A DNA stretch of 64,000 bases from Acidimicrobiales bacterium (GTDB lineage Bacteria > Actinomycetota > Acidimicrobiia > Acidimicrobiales > JAVJTC01), in the NCBI GenBank assembly GCA_040219085.1, contig JAVJTC010000003.1:62001-126000 (forward strand), in the 5' to 3' direction. The position numbers and the translations under genes were made by a program. Of the stretch, positions 35,687 to 45,346 are shown piece after piece (position 1 is the stretch's first letter; each line of letters starts with the position of its first letter). Under the pieces are notes generated by a model. That model had not been told where the DNA came from, ran no database searches, and saw only the letters and a list, made by a program, of their open reading frames with translations.

Positions 35687-36940
35687 CTAGAAACCGACGT
35701 CGAGCACGAGTGCGGCGCAGAAGGCCGCCGGCAGCACGAACAGAAGGGAGTCGAAGCGGTCCAGCAGACCGCCGTGACCCGGCAGGATCGTGCCCATGTC
35801 CTTGATGCCGAGGTCCCGCTTGATCATCGACTCGGCCAGATCCCCGATCGGGGCGACGATGGCCACCACGATGCCGAGGAGGATGGCGTCGGACATCGAA
35901 CCGTTGTTGGCGCCCCACGGATCGATCTCACCCAGACCCACGACCGCGACGGTCAGCGCGATGGCCGTGATCGCGCCGCCCACGAGCCCTTCGACGGTCT
36001 TGTTCGGGCTCGCCGCCGACAGCGGGGAACGCCCGGCGCTGCGACCGACGAGCCATCCGCCGATGTCGTAGCCGGCCGTGGCGATGATCGGCGCCAGCAG
36101 CATCCCTGAGCCCTTCGGGTAGCTGAGCAACAGCGCTGCGGTCGACCCGAGAACGCCGATGTAGAAGATGCCGAAGAACGTCACGGCGAGATTGGGAACA
36201 GGGCGTTCGTCGCTCACGCCGATGAGGTACCAGAGCACCGCGGCGACCATCGCGAGGAACAACACGACCGGATAGGCGGCCGGTCCGCGCCAGTACACCG
36301 CTGCGGGCAGCGACGCGACGGTCGCCAACCCGACGAGTGTGGCCGGGTGGTAGCTGACCCTCCGCACGGCGTTGAAGAACTCCGCGGCGGCCATGACCAG
36401 CAGGACCGTGATGAACGCGACGGCGAGTCCCTCGCCGATCAGCAGGACGATCCCTGCGACGACCGCGAGACCCACACCGGTGGCGATCGCCATCGGGATG
36501 TTGCGGTCGCTGCCACCGGCACCGGCACCGCCACCGGGCGCGCCACCGCCGGGACCACGTCGACCTCTCGGCGCGCCACTCGCGGTCGGCTGTGGCCCCG
36601 CACCGGGTCGCACCACGGGGACAGCGCCGAACTCGTCGGGGTCGTGGTCGGTGTCGGGCGGCAACATCGGCGGGTCGAACTCGAGGTCGTCGCCGTAGCC
36701 GGCCGTGGGCATCTCGTGGACCTCGGCGAGGTGACGGATGTCATCGGCGTCGTCGTAGTCGCCCGCCGCGCCGCGCCAGCGCGGCGCGCTCCCCAGAGCG
36801 TTCCACGAGTCACTGTCGTCGCCGACTGTCGGCGACGCCCCGCTGGGATCTCCCCAGTGCGGCAGATCGTCGTCCCCGCCGATGAGCCGGAGCCCATCGT
36901 CGTCGGGTTCGTCATCGGGTCCGAATCGGTCCTGGTCCAC
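35687..36940 (-). CDS. cdsA: Phosphatidate cytidylyltransferase
   Basis: Makes CDP-diacylglycerol, the substrate for PgsA. 417 aa. The C-terminal half has about eight membrane spans and the signature DLAESMIKRDLGIKDMGTILPGHGGLLDRFDSLLF. The N-terminal 145 residues are an unusual cytoplasmic extension: very acidic (Asp-rich), then Pro/Gly-rich up to the first span. GTG start, six bases after the frr stop region. Confidence 0.95.
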   Translation of the reverse strand: MDQDRFGPDDEPDDDGLRLIGGDDDLPHWGDPSGASPTVGDDSDSWNALGSAPRWRGAAGDYDDADDIRHLAEVHEMPTAGYGDDLEFDPPMLPPDTDHDPDEFGAVPVVRPGAGPQPTASGAPRGRRGPGGGAPGGGAGAGGSDRNIPMAIATGVGLAVVAGIVLLIGEGLAVAFITVLLVMAAAEFFNAVRRVSYHPATLVGLATVASLPAAVYWRGPAAYPVVLFLAMVAAVLWYLIGVSDERPVPNLAVTFFGIFYIGVLGSTAALLLSYPKGSGMLLAPIIATAGYDIGGWLVGRSAGRSPLSAASPNKTVEGLVGGAITAIALTVAVVGLGEIDPWGANNGSMSDAILLGIVVAIVAPIGDLAESMIKRDLGIKDMGTILPGHGGLLDRFDSLLFVLPAAFCAALVLDVGF

Positions 36941-36946
36941 GTGTCC

Positions 36947-37516
36947 TCAGTCCTCGAGCAGCTCGCGCTCTTTGTGCGCGAGCGACTCGTCGATCTGTGC
37001 CTCGTAGGAGTGGGTGACGTCGTCCAGGCGCTTGCTCGCACGCTGGACGTCGTCGGAGGACGCGTCGCCGGCCTTGTCCAACTCCTCGAGGTCCTGTCGG
37101 CCCGAACGTCGGGCGTTGCGGATACTCACCTTGCCGTCCTCGGCCATCGACTTGACGAGACGGACGAATTCACGGCGACGTTCGGTCGTGAGTGGCGGGA
37201 AAACCAGGCGCATCACGACGCCGTCGTTGGAGGGGCTCAGACCCAGGTCGGCGATGCGGATCGCCCGCTCGATCGCCTCGATCGCCCCCTTGTCGAACGG
37301 GGAGATCACCAGCTGGCGGGCGTCGGGCACGCTGAAGCTGGCGAGCTGCTGCATCGGCACCTCGCTGCCGTAGTACTCGACAGGCAGCTTCTCGACCAGG
37401 GCCGAGGTGGCGCGCCCGGTCCGGATGCCCGCGAATTCCTGCTTCGCATGCTCGACGGCCTTGGCCATCTGCTCGGTGGCCTCGTCGAGGATGACCTGGA
37501 TCAACTCGTCGCTCAT
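36947..37516 (-). CDS. frr: Ribosome recycling factor
   Basis: Splits post-termination ribosomes together with EF-G. 189 aa of three-helix bundle plus small domain. Hallmarks are FAGIRTGRATSALVEKLPVEYYG and PLTTERRREFVR. ATG with AAGGGA upstream. Follows pyrH by 10 bases. Confidence 0.97.
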   Translation of the reverse strand: MSDELIQVILDEATEQMAKAVEHAKQEFAGIRTGRATSALVEKLPVEYYGSEVPMQQLASFSVPDARQLVISPFDKGAIEAIERAIRIADLGLSPSNDGVVMRLVFPPLTTERRREFVRLVKSMAEDGKVSIRNARRSGRQDLEELDKAGDASSDDVQRASKRLDDVTHSYEAQIDESLAHKERELLED

Positions 37517-37526
37517 CGCCGTCCCT

Positions 37527-38285
37527 TCAGCGGACCAGGGTACCGATGGTGTCGCCCGCGAGGATGGACCGCACGTTGCCGCTGCACATGAGGTCGAACA
37601 TCACGATGGGCAGGTCGTTGTCCATGCACAGGGTGATGGCGGTCGAGTCCATCGCCCGAAGGCCCCGGTTGAGGACGTCGATGTAGCTCAACTCGGTCAG
37701 CAGCGTGGCATCCGGGTTGGTCTTCGGGTCGTCGGTGTAGATGCCGTCGGTGCCCCCGTGGGTGCCCTTGAGCAGCGCGTCCGCCTCGATCTCGACCGCG
37801 CGCAGCGCAGCGGTCGTGTCGGTGGTGAAGAACGGGTTTCCGGTGCCTCCGGCGAAGATCACGACCCGACCCTTCTCCAGGTGGCGGATGGCCCGGCGGC
37901 GGATGTAGGGCTCGGCGATCTGAGCCATGTGGATCGCCGTCTGGACCCTGGTGTCCTGGCCGATCTGCTCGAGGCAGTCCTGCAGGGCCAGCCCGTTGAT
38001 GACGGTGGCGAGCATTCCCATGTAGTCCGCCTGGGCGCGGTCCATACCGGCGCCCGCTCCCGACATCCCCCGCCAGATGTTCCCGCCACCCACGACGACG
38101 GCGATGTCGACCTCGAACTCCTCACGGACGTCGAGGATCTCACGGGCGAGTGCGGCGACGATCGCCCCGTCGATGCCGTAGGCCTGGTCTCCGGCGAAGG
38201 CCTCGCCCGAGAGCTTGAGGACGATTCGTCCCCAGCGCGGTTTGGTCTTTCCGGGCGCGTGCGGTCCGGTTGTGGAGTGATTCAT
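37527..38285 (-). CDS. pyrH: Uridylate kinase
   Basis: UMP kinase of the amino-acid-kinase fold. 252 aa. [22 protein letters not shown] and [20 protein letters not shown] form the nucleotide and substrate sites. The first 17 residues are a polar extension. ATG start; standard tsf-pyrH-frr order. Confidence 0.97.
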   Translation of the reverse strand: MNHSTTGPHAPGKTKPRWGRIVLKLSGEAFAGDQAYGIDGAIVAALAREILDVREEFEVDIAVVVGGGNIWRGMSGAGAGMDRAQADYMGMLATVINGLALQDCLEQIGQDTRVQTAIHMAQIAEPYIRRRAIRHLEKGRVVIFAGGTGNPFFTTDTTAALRAVEIEADALLKGTHGGTDGIYTDDPKTNPDATLLTELSYIDVLNRGLRAMDSTAITLCMDNDLPIVMFDLMCSGNVRSILAGDTIGTLVR

Positions 38286-38345
38286 GGTCGAGACGACGCT
38301 ACACCTCGCCGGCCGTGGTAGCGGGGCATCCCCCGGAGTCGTGCG

Positions 38346-39137
38346 TCAGTCTCCGACGTAGGCCAGCACGAAGCGGGCGATGGTTCCCGACCCGATGGTC
38401 TCAGCGACGGTGATCTTGTCGCCGTGCAGACCCTGCTCGAGCAGAACCCGCTCCTTCAGCCAGCCCTTGAGGCGACCGTCGACGATCTTGTCCCAGGCCT
38501 GCTCGGGCTTGCCCTCGGCCTTGGTGATCTCGAGAGCCGACGCACGCTCGCGCTCGACCTCCTCGGCCGGCACCTCGTCGCTGCTGAGGAACTGCGGCTT
38601 GGCGAACGCCACGTGCAGAGCCACCTGGTGCAGGGTGTCCGCGTCGACGCCCGTTCCCTCGACGATGACGCCGTTCACCCCGCGGCCGTCCTGCAGGTGC
38701 AGATACGTGTCGAGGAGCGCACCGTCGGCGGCCACGACGCGCACGACCCGACCCAGCTCGATGTTCTCTTTCTTCGACAGCTTCAGCTCATCGATGTCGT
38801 CGGCGAAACCAGCCGCGGCGTCCTCGCCCTCGGCCAGCACGGCGTCGGCGATCCGGTCGACCAGTGCCACGAAGTCCTCCGCCTTGGCGGAGAAGTCGGT
38901 CTCGCACCGCAGCTGCACGAGCGCCGCGGTCGACCCGTCGGAGAGGACGGCGATCGCTCCTTCGGCGTTCTCCCTGTCGGCACGGGTCGCGGCCTTGGCC
39001 AGACCCTTGGTCTTCAAGATGTCCTTCGCGGCATCCATGTCGCCGCCGGCCTCGGTGAGCGCCTTCTTGGCGTCCATCATCCCGGCACCCGTGGCGTCAC
39101 GGAGAGCCTTCACGTCCTTGGCGCTGATGTCAGCCAT
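38346..39137 (-). CDS. tsf: Translation elongation factor Ts
   Basis: Nucleotide exchange factor for EF-Tu. 263 aa. The N-terminal UBA-like domain KDVKALRDATGAGMMDAKKAL and the motif LRCETDFSAKAEDF are diagnostic; one long dimerisation core follows. ATG with AAGGAG upstream. Follows rpsB by 60 bases. Confidence 0.97.
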   Translation of the reverse strand: MADISAKDVKALRDATGAGMMDAKKALTEAGGDMDAAKDILKTKGLAKAATRADRENAEGAIAVLSDGSTAALVQLRCETDFSAKAEDFVALVDRIADAVLAEGEDAAAGFADDIDELKLSKKENIELGRVVRVVAADGALLDTYLHLQDGRGVNGVIVEGTGVDADTLHQVALHVAFAKPQFLSSDEVPAEEVERERASALEITKAEGKPEQAWDKIVDGRLKGWLKERVLLEQGLHGDKITVAETIGSGTIARFVLAYVGD

Positions 39138-39197
39138 CTGTCGCCGACTCCTTGTGCATCGTCGTCTTCATTCGTCGATTGGTCGTCGTCGACCGGG

Positions 39198-40172
39198 TCA
39201 GGAAGAAGCTTCGCCCGCGGCGTCACTCGCCTCGGGGGTCGCCTCGGCCTGTGGTGCGGCAGTGGGCGCCTCGGGGGCGGCCTCGGCCTGTGGTGCGGCA
39301 GTGGGCGCCTCGGCCTGCGGTGCGGCAGTGGGCGCCTCGGGGGCGGCCTCAGCCGTGGCCTGCGCAGCCAGACGTGCCTCGCGCTCGGCGGCCTGGGCGG
39401 CAGCCGCGGCACGCGCCTCGGCCTGCTGACGGGCGACCTCGGCCTCCTCGGCCTCGCTGCGCTCGACCGCGTCCTCGCGACGGGACTTCACGTAGCGGCC
39501 CTCGATGACCGCATCGCTCATGATGCGACACATCAGCTGGCCCGACCGGATGGCGTCGTCGTTGCCGGCGATCACGAACTTGACGACGTCGGGGTCACAG
39601 TTGGTGTCCACCACGGCGATGATGGGGATGCCGAGCTTGTTCGCCTCGGTGACGGCGATGTGCTCCTTCTTGGTGTCGAGCACGAAGATGGCCTGGGGCA
39701 GCCCGGTCATGTTGCGGATGCCGCCGAGGTTCCGCTCGAGCTTCTCGAGCTCGCGGCTGATCAACAGAGCTTCCTTCTTGGGCATCGCGGCGAGCTCACC
39801 CGAATCACGCATGCGCTGGTACTCAGCCATCTTGCCGACCCGGCGCGAGATGGTCTGGAAGTTCGTGAGCATGCCGCCGAGCCAGCGATGGCTCACGTGG
39901 GGCATCCCACAGCGCTCGGCGAAGGACTGAACCGGGTCCTGGGCCTGCTTCTTGGTGCCGACGAACAGCAGCGTGCCGCCTTCGGCGGTCATGTCGCGCA
40001 CGAACGTGTACGCGTTCTCGATGTGTCCGAGGGTCTGCTTGAGATCGATGATGTAGATCCCGGCGCGCTCGCCGTGGATGTAGCGGCGCATCTTCGGGTT
40101 CCACCGTCGGGTCTGATGACCGAAGTGGACGCCTGCCTCGAGCAGCTGGCGCATAGTGACGACCGGAGCCAT
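39198..40172 (-). CDS. rpsB: 30S ribosomal protein S2 with Ala/Pro repeat tail
   Basis: 324 aa from ATG at 40172 (GGGGAGAAG upstream). The core is standard ([49 protein letters not shown]). After about residue 250 comes an Ala/Glu/Arg helix and then an Ala/Pro/Gln repeat ([11 protein letters not shown] three times), about 70 residues longer than usual S2. First ribosomal gene of the rpsB-tsf-pyrH-frr operon. Confidence 0.97.
   Translation of the reverse strand: MAPVVTMRQLLEAGVHFGHQTRRWNPKMRRYIHGERAGIYIIDLKQTLGHIENAYTFVRDMTAEGGTLLFVGTKKQAQDPVQSFAERCGMPHVSHRWLGGMLTNFQTISRRVGKMAEYQRMRDSGELAAMPKKEALLISRELEKLERNLGGIRNMTGLPQAIFVLDTKKEHIAVTEANKLGIPIIAVVDTNCDPDVVKFVIAGNDDAIRSGQLMCRIMSDAVIEGRYVKSRREDAVERSEAEEAEVARQQAEARAAAAAQAAEREARLAAQATAEAAPEAPTAAPQAEAPTAAPQAEAAPEAPTAAPQAEATPEASDAAGEASS
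39241..39345 (-). repeat. Tandem repeats in the rpsB tail
   Basis: Units starting GCCTCGGCCTG at 39241, 39280 and 39307 (39, 27 and 39 bp, nearly identical) encode the EAPTAAPQA repeats of S2. Confidence 0.8.
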
Positions 40173-40260
40173 GGTTTCTTCTCCCCATCGGTTGGGCGGA
40201 CTCCGCGTCCCGCGCCGTGAGGCGACCGTGGGTGGGACCGGAGAGGATCTGTCGTGGTGC

Positions 40261-40277
40261 GCCCGGACGTCCCGGGC
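40261..40277 (-). other. Hairpin between the LytM-like gene and rpsB
   Basis: Arms GCCCGG and CCGGGC with a 5-nt loop, 14 bases after the LytM-like stop and about 90 bases before the rpsB start. No T-run. Either a weak terminator or part of an rpsB leader. Confidence 0.4.
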
Positions 40278-40290
40278 ACGGCCCCCGATA

Positions 40291-40944
40291 CTACCGGGAC
40301 CACGTCGGGAGGAGGTCCCCCCACCGCCTGAACAGCTCGCGGACCTGCACCACGGCGGTGACGGCCGCGTCCGGCCATGCCGCGGGTCCCGCGGTTCGGA
40401 CGACGGAGCCCCCCGGTTCCGGCCCGGGCCGCGCCGGAGCGGAACCGACTCCCACCAGGCGGGCCCGGGTCCGCTCGAACAACGACGCCGGGTCGATGTA
40501 GTCGTCGCCGACGCGTGCGCCCAGGTGCAGCACGGACCCCGACACGGCGATGGCCTCCCCGCGCGACACGACGTCACCCGTGGAGACGAGGATCCGCGCG
40601 ACGAACGAGTACGACGTCCGTACGCCGTCCGCATGGAGAACCGTCACATGGAGATCGCCACCCACGGGCCCTGCGAACACGACGCGGCCGTCCGCAACGG
40701 CCCCCACCCCCGTCCCCGGGGCGGGGCTGTACTCCAGGCCACGGTTCCCCGGCCCTGCGAAGTGCAGAGGGGCACGGAAGGGGTCGACCACCGCCGCATC
40801 CACCGGTGGTTGGTACACGACGCGATCCACGGTTTCGTCCGGTGAAGCCATCGCTCCCCGGGCGTGTCCGGCCGAAGCCGGAGCGGCGAGCACGACCGCC
40901 AGTACCGCGACGAGCACCGCGAGAAGCGCTGCGGTGACCCCCAC
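40291..40944 (-). CDS. Degenerate LytM/M23-like exported protein
   Basis: 217 aa from a GTG at 40944 (AGGG upstream), 14 bases after the whiG stop. Signal peptide with Ala/Val-rich core and cleavage site APASA near residue 25. One LytM-type beta domain (about 70-155) with [19 protein letters not shown] and [13 protein letters not shown]. Active-site residues are largely replaced: HxxxD is Asn 67/Glu 71, the YxHL His is Phe 114, and HxH is Val 138-x-His 140. It is probably non-catalytic, like EnvC/NlpD-type amidase activators. An M23 gene at this place is conserved in actinobacteria. Confidence 0.8.
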   Translation of the reverse strand: MGVTAALLAVLVAVLAVVLAAPASAGHARGAMASPDETVDRVVYQPPVDAAVVDPFRAPLHFAGPGNRGLEYSPAPGTGVGAVADGRVVFAGPVGGDLHVTVLHADGVRTSYSFVARILVSTGDVVSRGEAIAVSGSVLHLGARVGDDYIDPASLFERTRARLVGVGSAPARPGPEPGGSVVRTAGPAAWPDAAVTAVVQVRELFRRWGDLLPTWSR

Positions 40945-40958
40945 CGAGGGCCCTGGCG

Positions 40959-41720
40959 TCAGCCGCGGTCCGCGGCGCTCAGACGCGACCTCATGTGCAG
41001 GACGGCCTTCGTGTGGATCTGACACACCCGGCTCTCGGTCACGCCGAGCACCTCGCCGATCTCCGCGAGGGTCATGCCCTCGTAGTAGTAGAGCGTCAGG
41101 ACGATCTTCTCGCGTTCGCTCAGCCTGTTGATGGACTCCGCCAGGATGTGGCGCATCTCCTGGACCTCGAACTGGCCGACCGGGCCGGGACCGGAATCCG
41201 CGACCGTGTCGCCGAGGGTCACCGAGTCCCCACGCTCGCCACCCAGCGTCTCGTCGAGCGCGTTGATCCCGGCGAGCGACACGTCGGACAGGAGCCGGTG
41301 GAACTCCTCGACGCTGATCGCCATGGCCGCCGCGACCTCCTCGTCCTCGGGTGAACGGCCGTGCTCGGACTCGAACTCCGCGATCGCCTTCTCCACCGAC
41401 CGGGCCCGGGCCCGGACCGACCGGGGCACCCAGTCCATCGCCCTCAACTCGTCGAGGATGGCCCCCTTGATCCGGGGGATGGCGAAGGTCTCGAACTTGT
41501 ATCCCCGACCCGGATCGAAACGGGAGATCGCGTCGATCAGGCCGAACATCCCGTAGCTCACGAGATCCGCGTGCTCGACGTTGTTGGGAAGACCTGCGCC
41601 GACCCGCCCGGCCACGTACTTGACGAGCGGCGCGTAGTTCACGATCAGCCGGTCCCGCGCCGTGGGCGAGTCCCCGTCCAGGAAGTCCTTCCAGATCGAC
41701 TCGAGCGATGGTTCGATCAT
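40959..41720 (-). CDS. whiG: RNA polymerase sigma factor, FliA/WhiG type
   Basis: Sigma-28-class factor of 253 aa. Region 2 (DLVSYGMFGLIDAISRFDPGRGYKFETFA), region 3 (IKGAILDELRAMDW) and region 4 with helix-turn-helix (EKIVLTLYYYEGMTLAEIGEVLGVTESRVCQIH) are all present. In Streptomyces WhiG, encoded near rpsB, controls sporulation; in motile bacteria FliA controls flagella. No anti-sigma factor gene is adjacent. Its role here is unknown. Confidence 0.92.
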   Translation of the reverse strand: MIEPSLESIWKDFLDGDSPTARDRLIVNYAPLVKYVAGRVGAGLPNNVEHADLVSYGMFGLIDAISRFDPGRGYKFETFAIPRIKGAILDELRAMDWVPRSVRARARSVEKAIAEFESEHGRSPEDEEVAAAMAISVEEFHRLLSDVSLAGINALDETLGGERGDSVTLGDTVADSGPGPVGQFEVQEMRHILAESINRLSEREKIVLTLYYYEGMTLAEIGEVLGVTESRVCQIHTKAVLHMRSRLSAADRG

Positions 41721-41726
41721 GGGCGG

Positions 41727-42614
41727 TCAGGCCCTCGGGTGGGCGTTCTCCAGGACGGTCCGCAGACGCTCCCGGCTGACATGTGTGTAGATCTGGGTGC
41801 TCGTGAGGCTCGAGTGCCCGAGCAACTCCTGGACCGACCGCAGGTCTGCCCCACCATCGAGAAGGTGCGTGGCGAAGGTGTGCCGCAGCGCGTGGGGGTG
41901 AGTCGGGCGCACGGCCCGCCGGTCGAGTATCCGCCGCACGTCGCGGGGGGTGAGCGGCTTCGAGCGCTCGTTGTGGAACAGCGGGTCGCCAAGCCCACCC
42001 GTCGTGGTCTCCAGGTGCTCGCCGACCGCCGCCGAGGCGGGATCTGAGAGCGGTACGTAGCGCTGTTTCGCGCCCTTCCCCGTCACGATCACCCGACTCC
42101 GGGTCAGGTCCACGTCGCCCCGGCGGATTCCGCACAGTTCGCTGACGCGCAGACCGGACCCGTACAGGAGTTCCACCACGGCGTCGTCGCGGCGACGACG
42201 GTGCTCCGGTTCGTCGGCCAGACCCGGCCGGCTGGCGTCCAACAGCGCGCCCAGCGAAGGCCCGTCGAGAACCTCGGGCAACCGTCGGTGTCCCGTGGGA
42301 GCGGACACCCCCACCGTCGGATCCACCCCGCTGCGCCCCGTCCGTCGTCGCCAGTCGAAGTAGCGACGCAGCACGGAGACCTTCCGGGCGACGGTGGCTC
42401 GGGCGTAGTCCCGGGCCGCCAGGTGCGCCAGGTACCGACGAATCACGGCTCGGTCCACCGCGTCGGGCCCACCGGCGACGAACTCGTCGGCCCACTGTGA
42501 GAAATCCCGTGCGTCGCGGCTGTACACGGCCGCGGTCGACGGAGCCACCGACGTCAACGACGCTGCGAAATCCTCGACCGACCAAGCCACGGAGATACAC
42601 GGTACCGGTGCCAC
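41727..42614 (-). CDS. xerC: Tyrosine recombinase XerC
   Basis: Resolves chromosome dimers at dif, together with FtsK and XerD. 295 aa. The N-terminal SAM-like domain is followed by the catalytic domain with Arg in GSGLRVSELCGI, HxLRH (HALRHTFATHLL), LGHSSL and the Tyr in TQIYTHV. GTG start; an in-frame GTG about eight codons later is possible. Not a phage integrase: no other mobile genes are near. Confidence 0.92.
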   Translation of the reverse strand: MAPVPCISVAWSVEDFAASLTSVAPSTAAVYSRDARDFSQWADEFVAGGPDAVDRAVIRRYLAHLAARDYARATVARKVSVLRRYFDWRRRTGRSGVDPTVGVSAPTGHRRLPEVLDGPSLGALLDASRPGLADEPEHRRRRDDAVVELLYGSGLRVSELCGIRRGDVDLTRSRVIVTGKGAKQRYVPLSDPASAAVGEHLETTTGGLGDPLFHNERSKPLTPRDVRRILDRRAVRPTHPHALRHTFATHLLDGGADLRSVQELLGHSSLTSTQIYTHVSRERLRTVLENAHPRA

Positions 42615-42647
42615 CCCGGCCTGGCCGGTATCGCAGAGGCGTTCGAC

Positions 42648-43745
42648 TCATGGGCCCGCCACCTGTTCGATCCACTGGCCCGTGCGGGTGAGGCGCCCGG
42701 TGACCACCAGCCGCTCCACGATCACCGCGGCATCTTCGAGGTCGATCTGCGCCGCCCGGGCGACCATGTCGACGGTGACAGGCGCCCAACCGACGGCGTC
42801 GAGCACTGCCTTCTCGTCGCCCGCCGGCGCACGTGACGATGCCGCCAGCGACGCGTGACGCACCGGGTCGAGGCCGATCGCGAGGAGGACGTCACCCACG
42901 TCACACAAGGGAGCAGCCCCGTCCGCGATCAACCGGTTCGTTCCCGCCGATGCCGCGGAACGCACGGGACCGGGGACGGCGAAGACGTCGACGCCTCGAC
43001 GCAACGCCGCCTCGACCGTCGACATCGACCCTCCCCGCTCGCGGGACTCCACGACCACGACCGCATCTGCGAGACCCGCTATCAGCCTGTTGCGAGCCGG
43101 GAACCGCCACCGTTTCGGCGTCGCACCGAGCGGCGATTCGCTCACGATGGTCCCGGCGCTCGCGACGCGCGCCCAGAGTTCGCGATTCGAGGTCGGGTAG
43201 ACCGTGTCCACCCCGCTACCGACCACGGCGACGGGCGCCGTTCCCCCGACGTCGAGGCTCCCCGCGTGAGCAGCCGCGTCGATGCCGCGAGCCAGGCCGG
43301 AGACGACCGAAACCCCGGCGACGCTCAGCGACCGTCCGAGCTCGCGGGCCACGTCCAACCCGTAGCGTGTGCACCGCCGCGTCCCCACGATTGCGACACG
43401 GGGACCCTCGCCGAGTTCCCGTCCCGCGAAGAACAGCACACCGGGAGGCTCGGGGTCGCCGTGGAGGCGTCGTGGATAGCGCTGCGCGCCGCGCCAGGCG
43501 ACCCGATAGGGGCCGGCCTCGAGCGCCTCCCGAATGTCCCCCGGGTCGACGCGGTCGAGAGCGTCGCGCCACCGTTGTACCAACCCGGGCTCGTGCCCGA
43601 CGATGGGCCGCCGCTCCACCAACGAGGCCAGCACCGCACCCGGAGGCGGACCCTCCAGGAGGCGCGCCAGTCGGGCCGGGCCGATCCCGGGCAGGCCTGC
43701 GAGGAGGGCCGCGGCGACCTCGTCGTCGTCGGGACAGGCACCCAT
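42648..43745 (-). CDS. dprA: DNA processing protein DprA/Smf
   Basis: Loads RecA on single-stranded DNA during transformation. 365 aa from ATG at 43745, chosen over a GTG four codons upstream because GAGGTGGG lies at good distance. The N-terminal helical (HhH-like) region is followed by the Rossmann-like DprA core (VAIVGTRRCTRYG; VSGLARGIDAAAHAGSL; PARNRLIAGLADAVVVVES), then a C-terminal winged helix. Between comM and xerC, a classical order. Confidence 0.95.
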   Translation of the reverse strand: MGACPDDDEVAAALLAGLPGIGPARLARLLEGPPPGAVLASLVERRPIVGHEPGLVQRWRDALDRVDPGDIREALEAGPYRVAWRGAQRYPRRLHGDPEPPGVLFFAGRELGEGPRVAIVGTRRCTRYGLDVARELGRSLSVAGVSVVSGLARGIDAAAHAGSLDVGGTAPVAVVGSGVDTVYPTSNRELWARVASAGTIVSESPLGATPKRWRFPARNRLIAGLADAVVVVESRERGGSMSTVEAALRRGVDVFAVPGPVRSAASAGTNRLIADGAAPLCDVGDVLLAIGLDPVRHASLAASSRAPAGDEKAVLDAVGWAPVTVDMVARAAQIDLEDAAVIVERLVVTGRLTRTGQWIEQVAGP

Positions 43746-43758
43746 GTCGGCGCCCACC

Positions 43759-45276
43759 TCACGCAGCCCCCGCCGATGCGACGCCGAAGGGGTCCGATCT
43801 CAGTGTCAGGGCCATGATGACCTGTTGTTCCGACAACGGCGGTTCCACACCAGCCAGGTCCGCGAGGGTCAGCGCCAGACGGCGGATGCGCACGAGTCCC
43901 CGTGCACTGAGGCCCCCGGCCGCGAGTCGGCGCTCGACCACCGTCGTCGCCGCCCGGTCGAAGGGCGCACACCGCAGGAGTTGGTCACCGTCGAGAAGCG
44001 AGTTGACGCTGACTCCACGTTGCGCGGCGCGCTCGCGTGCAGCGCGGACCCGCTGACGCACAGTGGACGAGGACTCGCCCGGGCCGCCTCGCAGCAGGTC
44101 CTCCGGCGACGGGCGCCCCACGGCCACTCGCAGGTCGAAGCGGTCGAGAAGCGGGCCTGAGAGGCGCCGGACGTAGCGCGACCGGGCGACCTCCGAGCAG
44201 CGACACGCCCCCGGGGCCGAGCCTTCACCGCAGGGGCACGGGTTCATAGCGGCCACCAGCAGGAAACGGGCGGGGTAGGTCGCGCGGCCATTGGCACGGC
44301 TCACCCGGATGACGCCCTCCGACAGAGGTTGCCGTAGTGCGTCGAGGACCACCGGCGAGAACTCGCCCAACTCGTCGAGGAACAGAACGCCCCCATGTGC
44401 TGCGGAGACCTCTCCGGGGCGCATCGCGCCGGCTCCGCCACCGACCAGCGCCACCATCGACGCCGAGTGGTGCGGTGCCCGTAGCGGCGGCATCGTCACG
44501 AGTCCACCGGCCGGCAGCGTAAGCCCGGATGCCGAGTGGACCCTCGTGGCGGCGAGGGCGACCTCCCGGTCGAGCGGCGGCAACAGCCCGGGCAGTCGCC
44601 GCGCCAGCATGGTCTTGCCGGCCCCGGGGGGACCGACCATCAAGATGTGATGTCCGCCGGCGGCGGCGATCTCCAGCGCCCGCCGCGCCAGTTCCTGCCC
44701 GCGGACGTCAGCGAGGTCCGGTAGGTCCTCCGGCGACGGGACCGGAGCCGGCTCCGGGGGGTCGGCCCACGGAGCGTCGCCCCGCAGGCAACGCACCACC
44801 CCGCCGAGGTCCCGCACGGTCAACACCTCGTGGCGGCCCACCAGGGCCGCCTCGGCAACGGCGTCCGGGGCGACAACGACCCGGGGACGGTCCACCGCGT
44901 CGACGAGACTCAGCGTTCCCCGGACGCGTCGGAGCGCTCCGTCGAGACCGAGTTCAGCCACGAACGCAGCATCGGCGACGGCTTCGGCCGGGATCTCACC
45001 CGTCGCCGCCAGGATCCCCACCGCGATGGCGAGGTCCAGTCCCGCACCTTCCTTGCGCAACGTGGACGGCGCCAGGTTCACCGTGATCCGACGTTGGGGC
45101 CAGGGCAACTCGCACGAGGCAATCGCCGCGCGTACCCGGTCACGGGCCTCGCGACAGGAGGCATCCGGCAGGCCGACGATGTGGAACGACGGAAGGCCCG
45201 ATGCGACATGGACCTCGACGACGACGGGACGGCCGGTGACGCCATGGAGGGTGGCGGCGGGAACGGTGGCGAGCAC
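43759..45276 (-). CDS. comM: YifB/ComM-family Mg-chelatase-like AAA+ ATPase
   Basis: Hexameric helicase promoting branch migration in transformation. 505 aa from GTG at 45276 with AGGAGAAG six bases upstream. The N-terminal Lon-like S5 fold (EVHVASGLPSFHIVGLPDA) is followed by the AAA+ core (GPPGAGKTMLARRLPGLLPPL; FLDELGEF) and a C-terminal domain with Cys residues (NPCPCG, CRCS). The frame is open 22 codons further without homology. Confidence 0.94.
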   Translation of the reverse strand: MLATVPAATLHGVTGRPVVVEVHVASGLPSFHIVGLPDASCREARDRVRAAIASCELPWPQRRITVNLAPSTLRKEGAGLDLAIAVGILAATGEIPAEAVADAAFVAELGLDGALRRVRGTLSLVDAVDRPRVVVAPDAVAEAALVGRHEVLTVRDLGGVVRCLRGDAPWADPPEPAPVPSPEDLPDLADVRGQELARRALEIAAAGGHHILMVGPPGAGKTMLARRLPGLLPPLDREVALAATRVHSASGLTLPAGGLVTMPPLRAPHHSASMVALVGGGAGAMRPGEVSAAHGGVLFLDELGEFSPVVLDALRQPLSEGVIRVSRANGRATYPARFLLVAAMNPCPCGEGSAPGACRCSEVARSRYVRRLSGPLLDRFDLRVAVGRPSPEDLLRGGPGESSSTVRQRVRAARERAAQRGVSVNSLLDGDQLLRCAPFDRAATTVVERRLAAGGLSARGLVRIRRLALTLADLAGVEPPLSEQQVIMALTLRSDPFGVASAGAA

Positions 45277-45324
45277 GGGAGCTTCTCCTCGAACCAGAAG
45301 GTGGAACGTGGGGGAAGCTCGAAA

Positions 45325-45346
45325 CCAGATGGGCGACCCCATCCGG
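45325..45346 (-). other. Hairpin upstream of comM
   Basis: Inner arms GATGGG and CCCATC with a 4-nt loop, extended by two C-G pairs after one mismatch. Lies in the 173-bp gap between the cytochrome c stop and the comM start. Confidence 0.4.

Noticed and set aside
41727-42614. Phage or integron integrase
   Set aside because: Length, motifs and place in the comM-dprA-xerC-whiG order fit chromosomal XerC; no attachment site or phage genes seen.
40291-42789. 832-codon minus frame covering the LytM-like gene, whiG and xerC
   Set aside because: Only the last 217 codons resemble a protein (exported LytM); the rest is an out-of-frame shadow of whiG and xerC.
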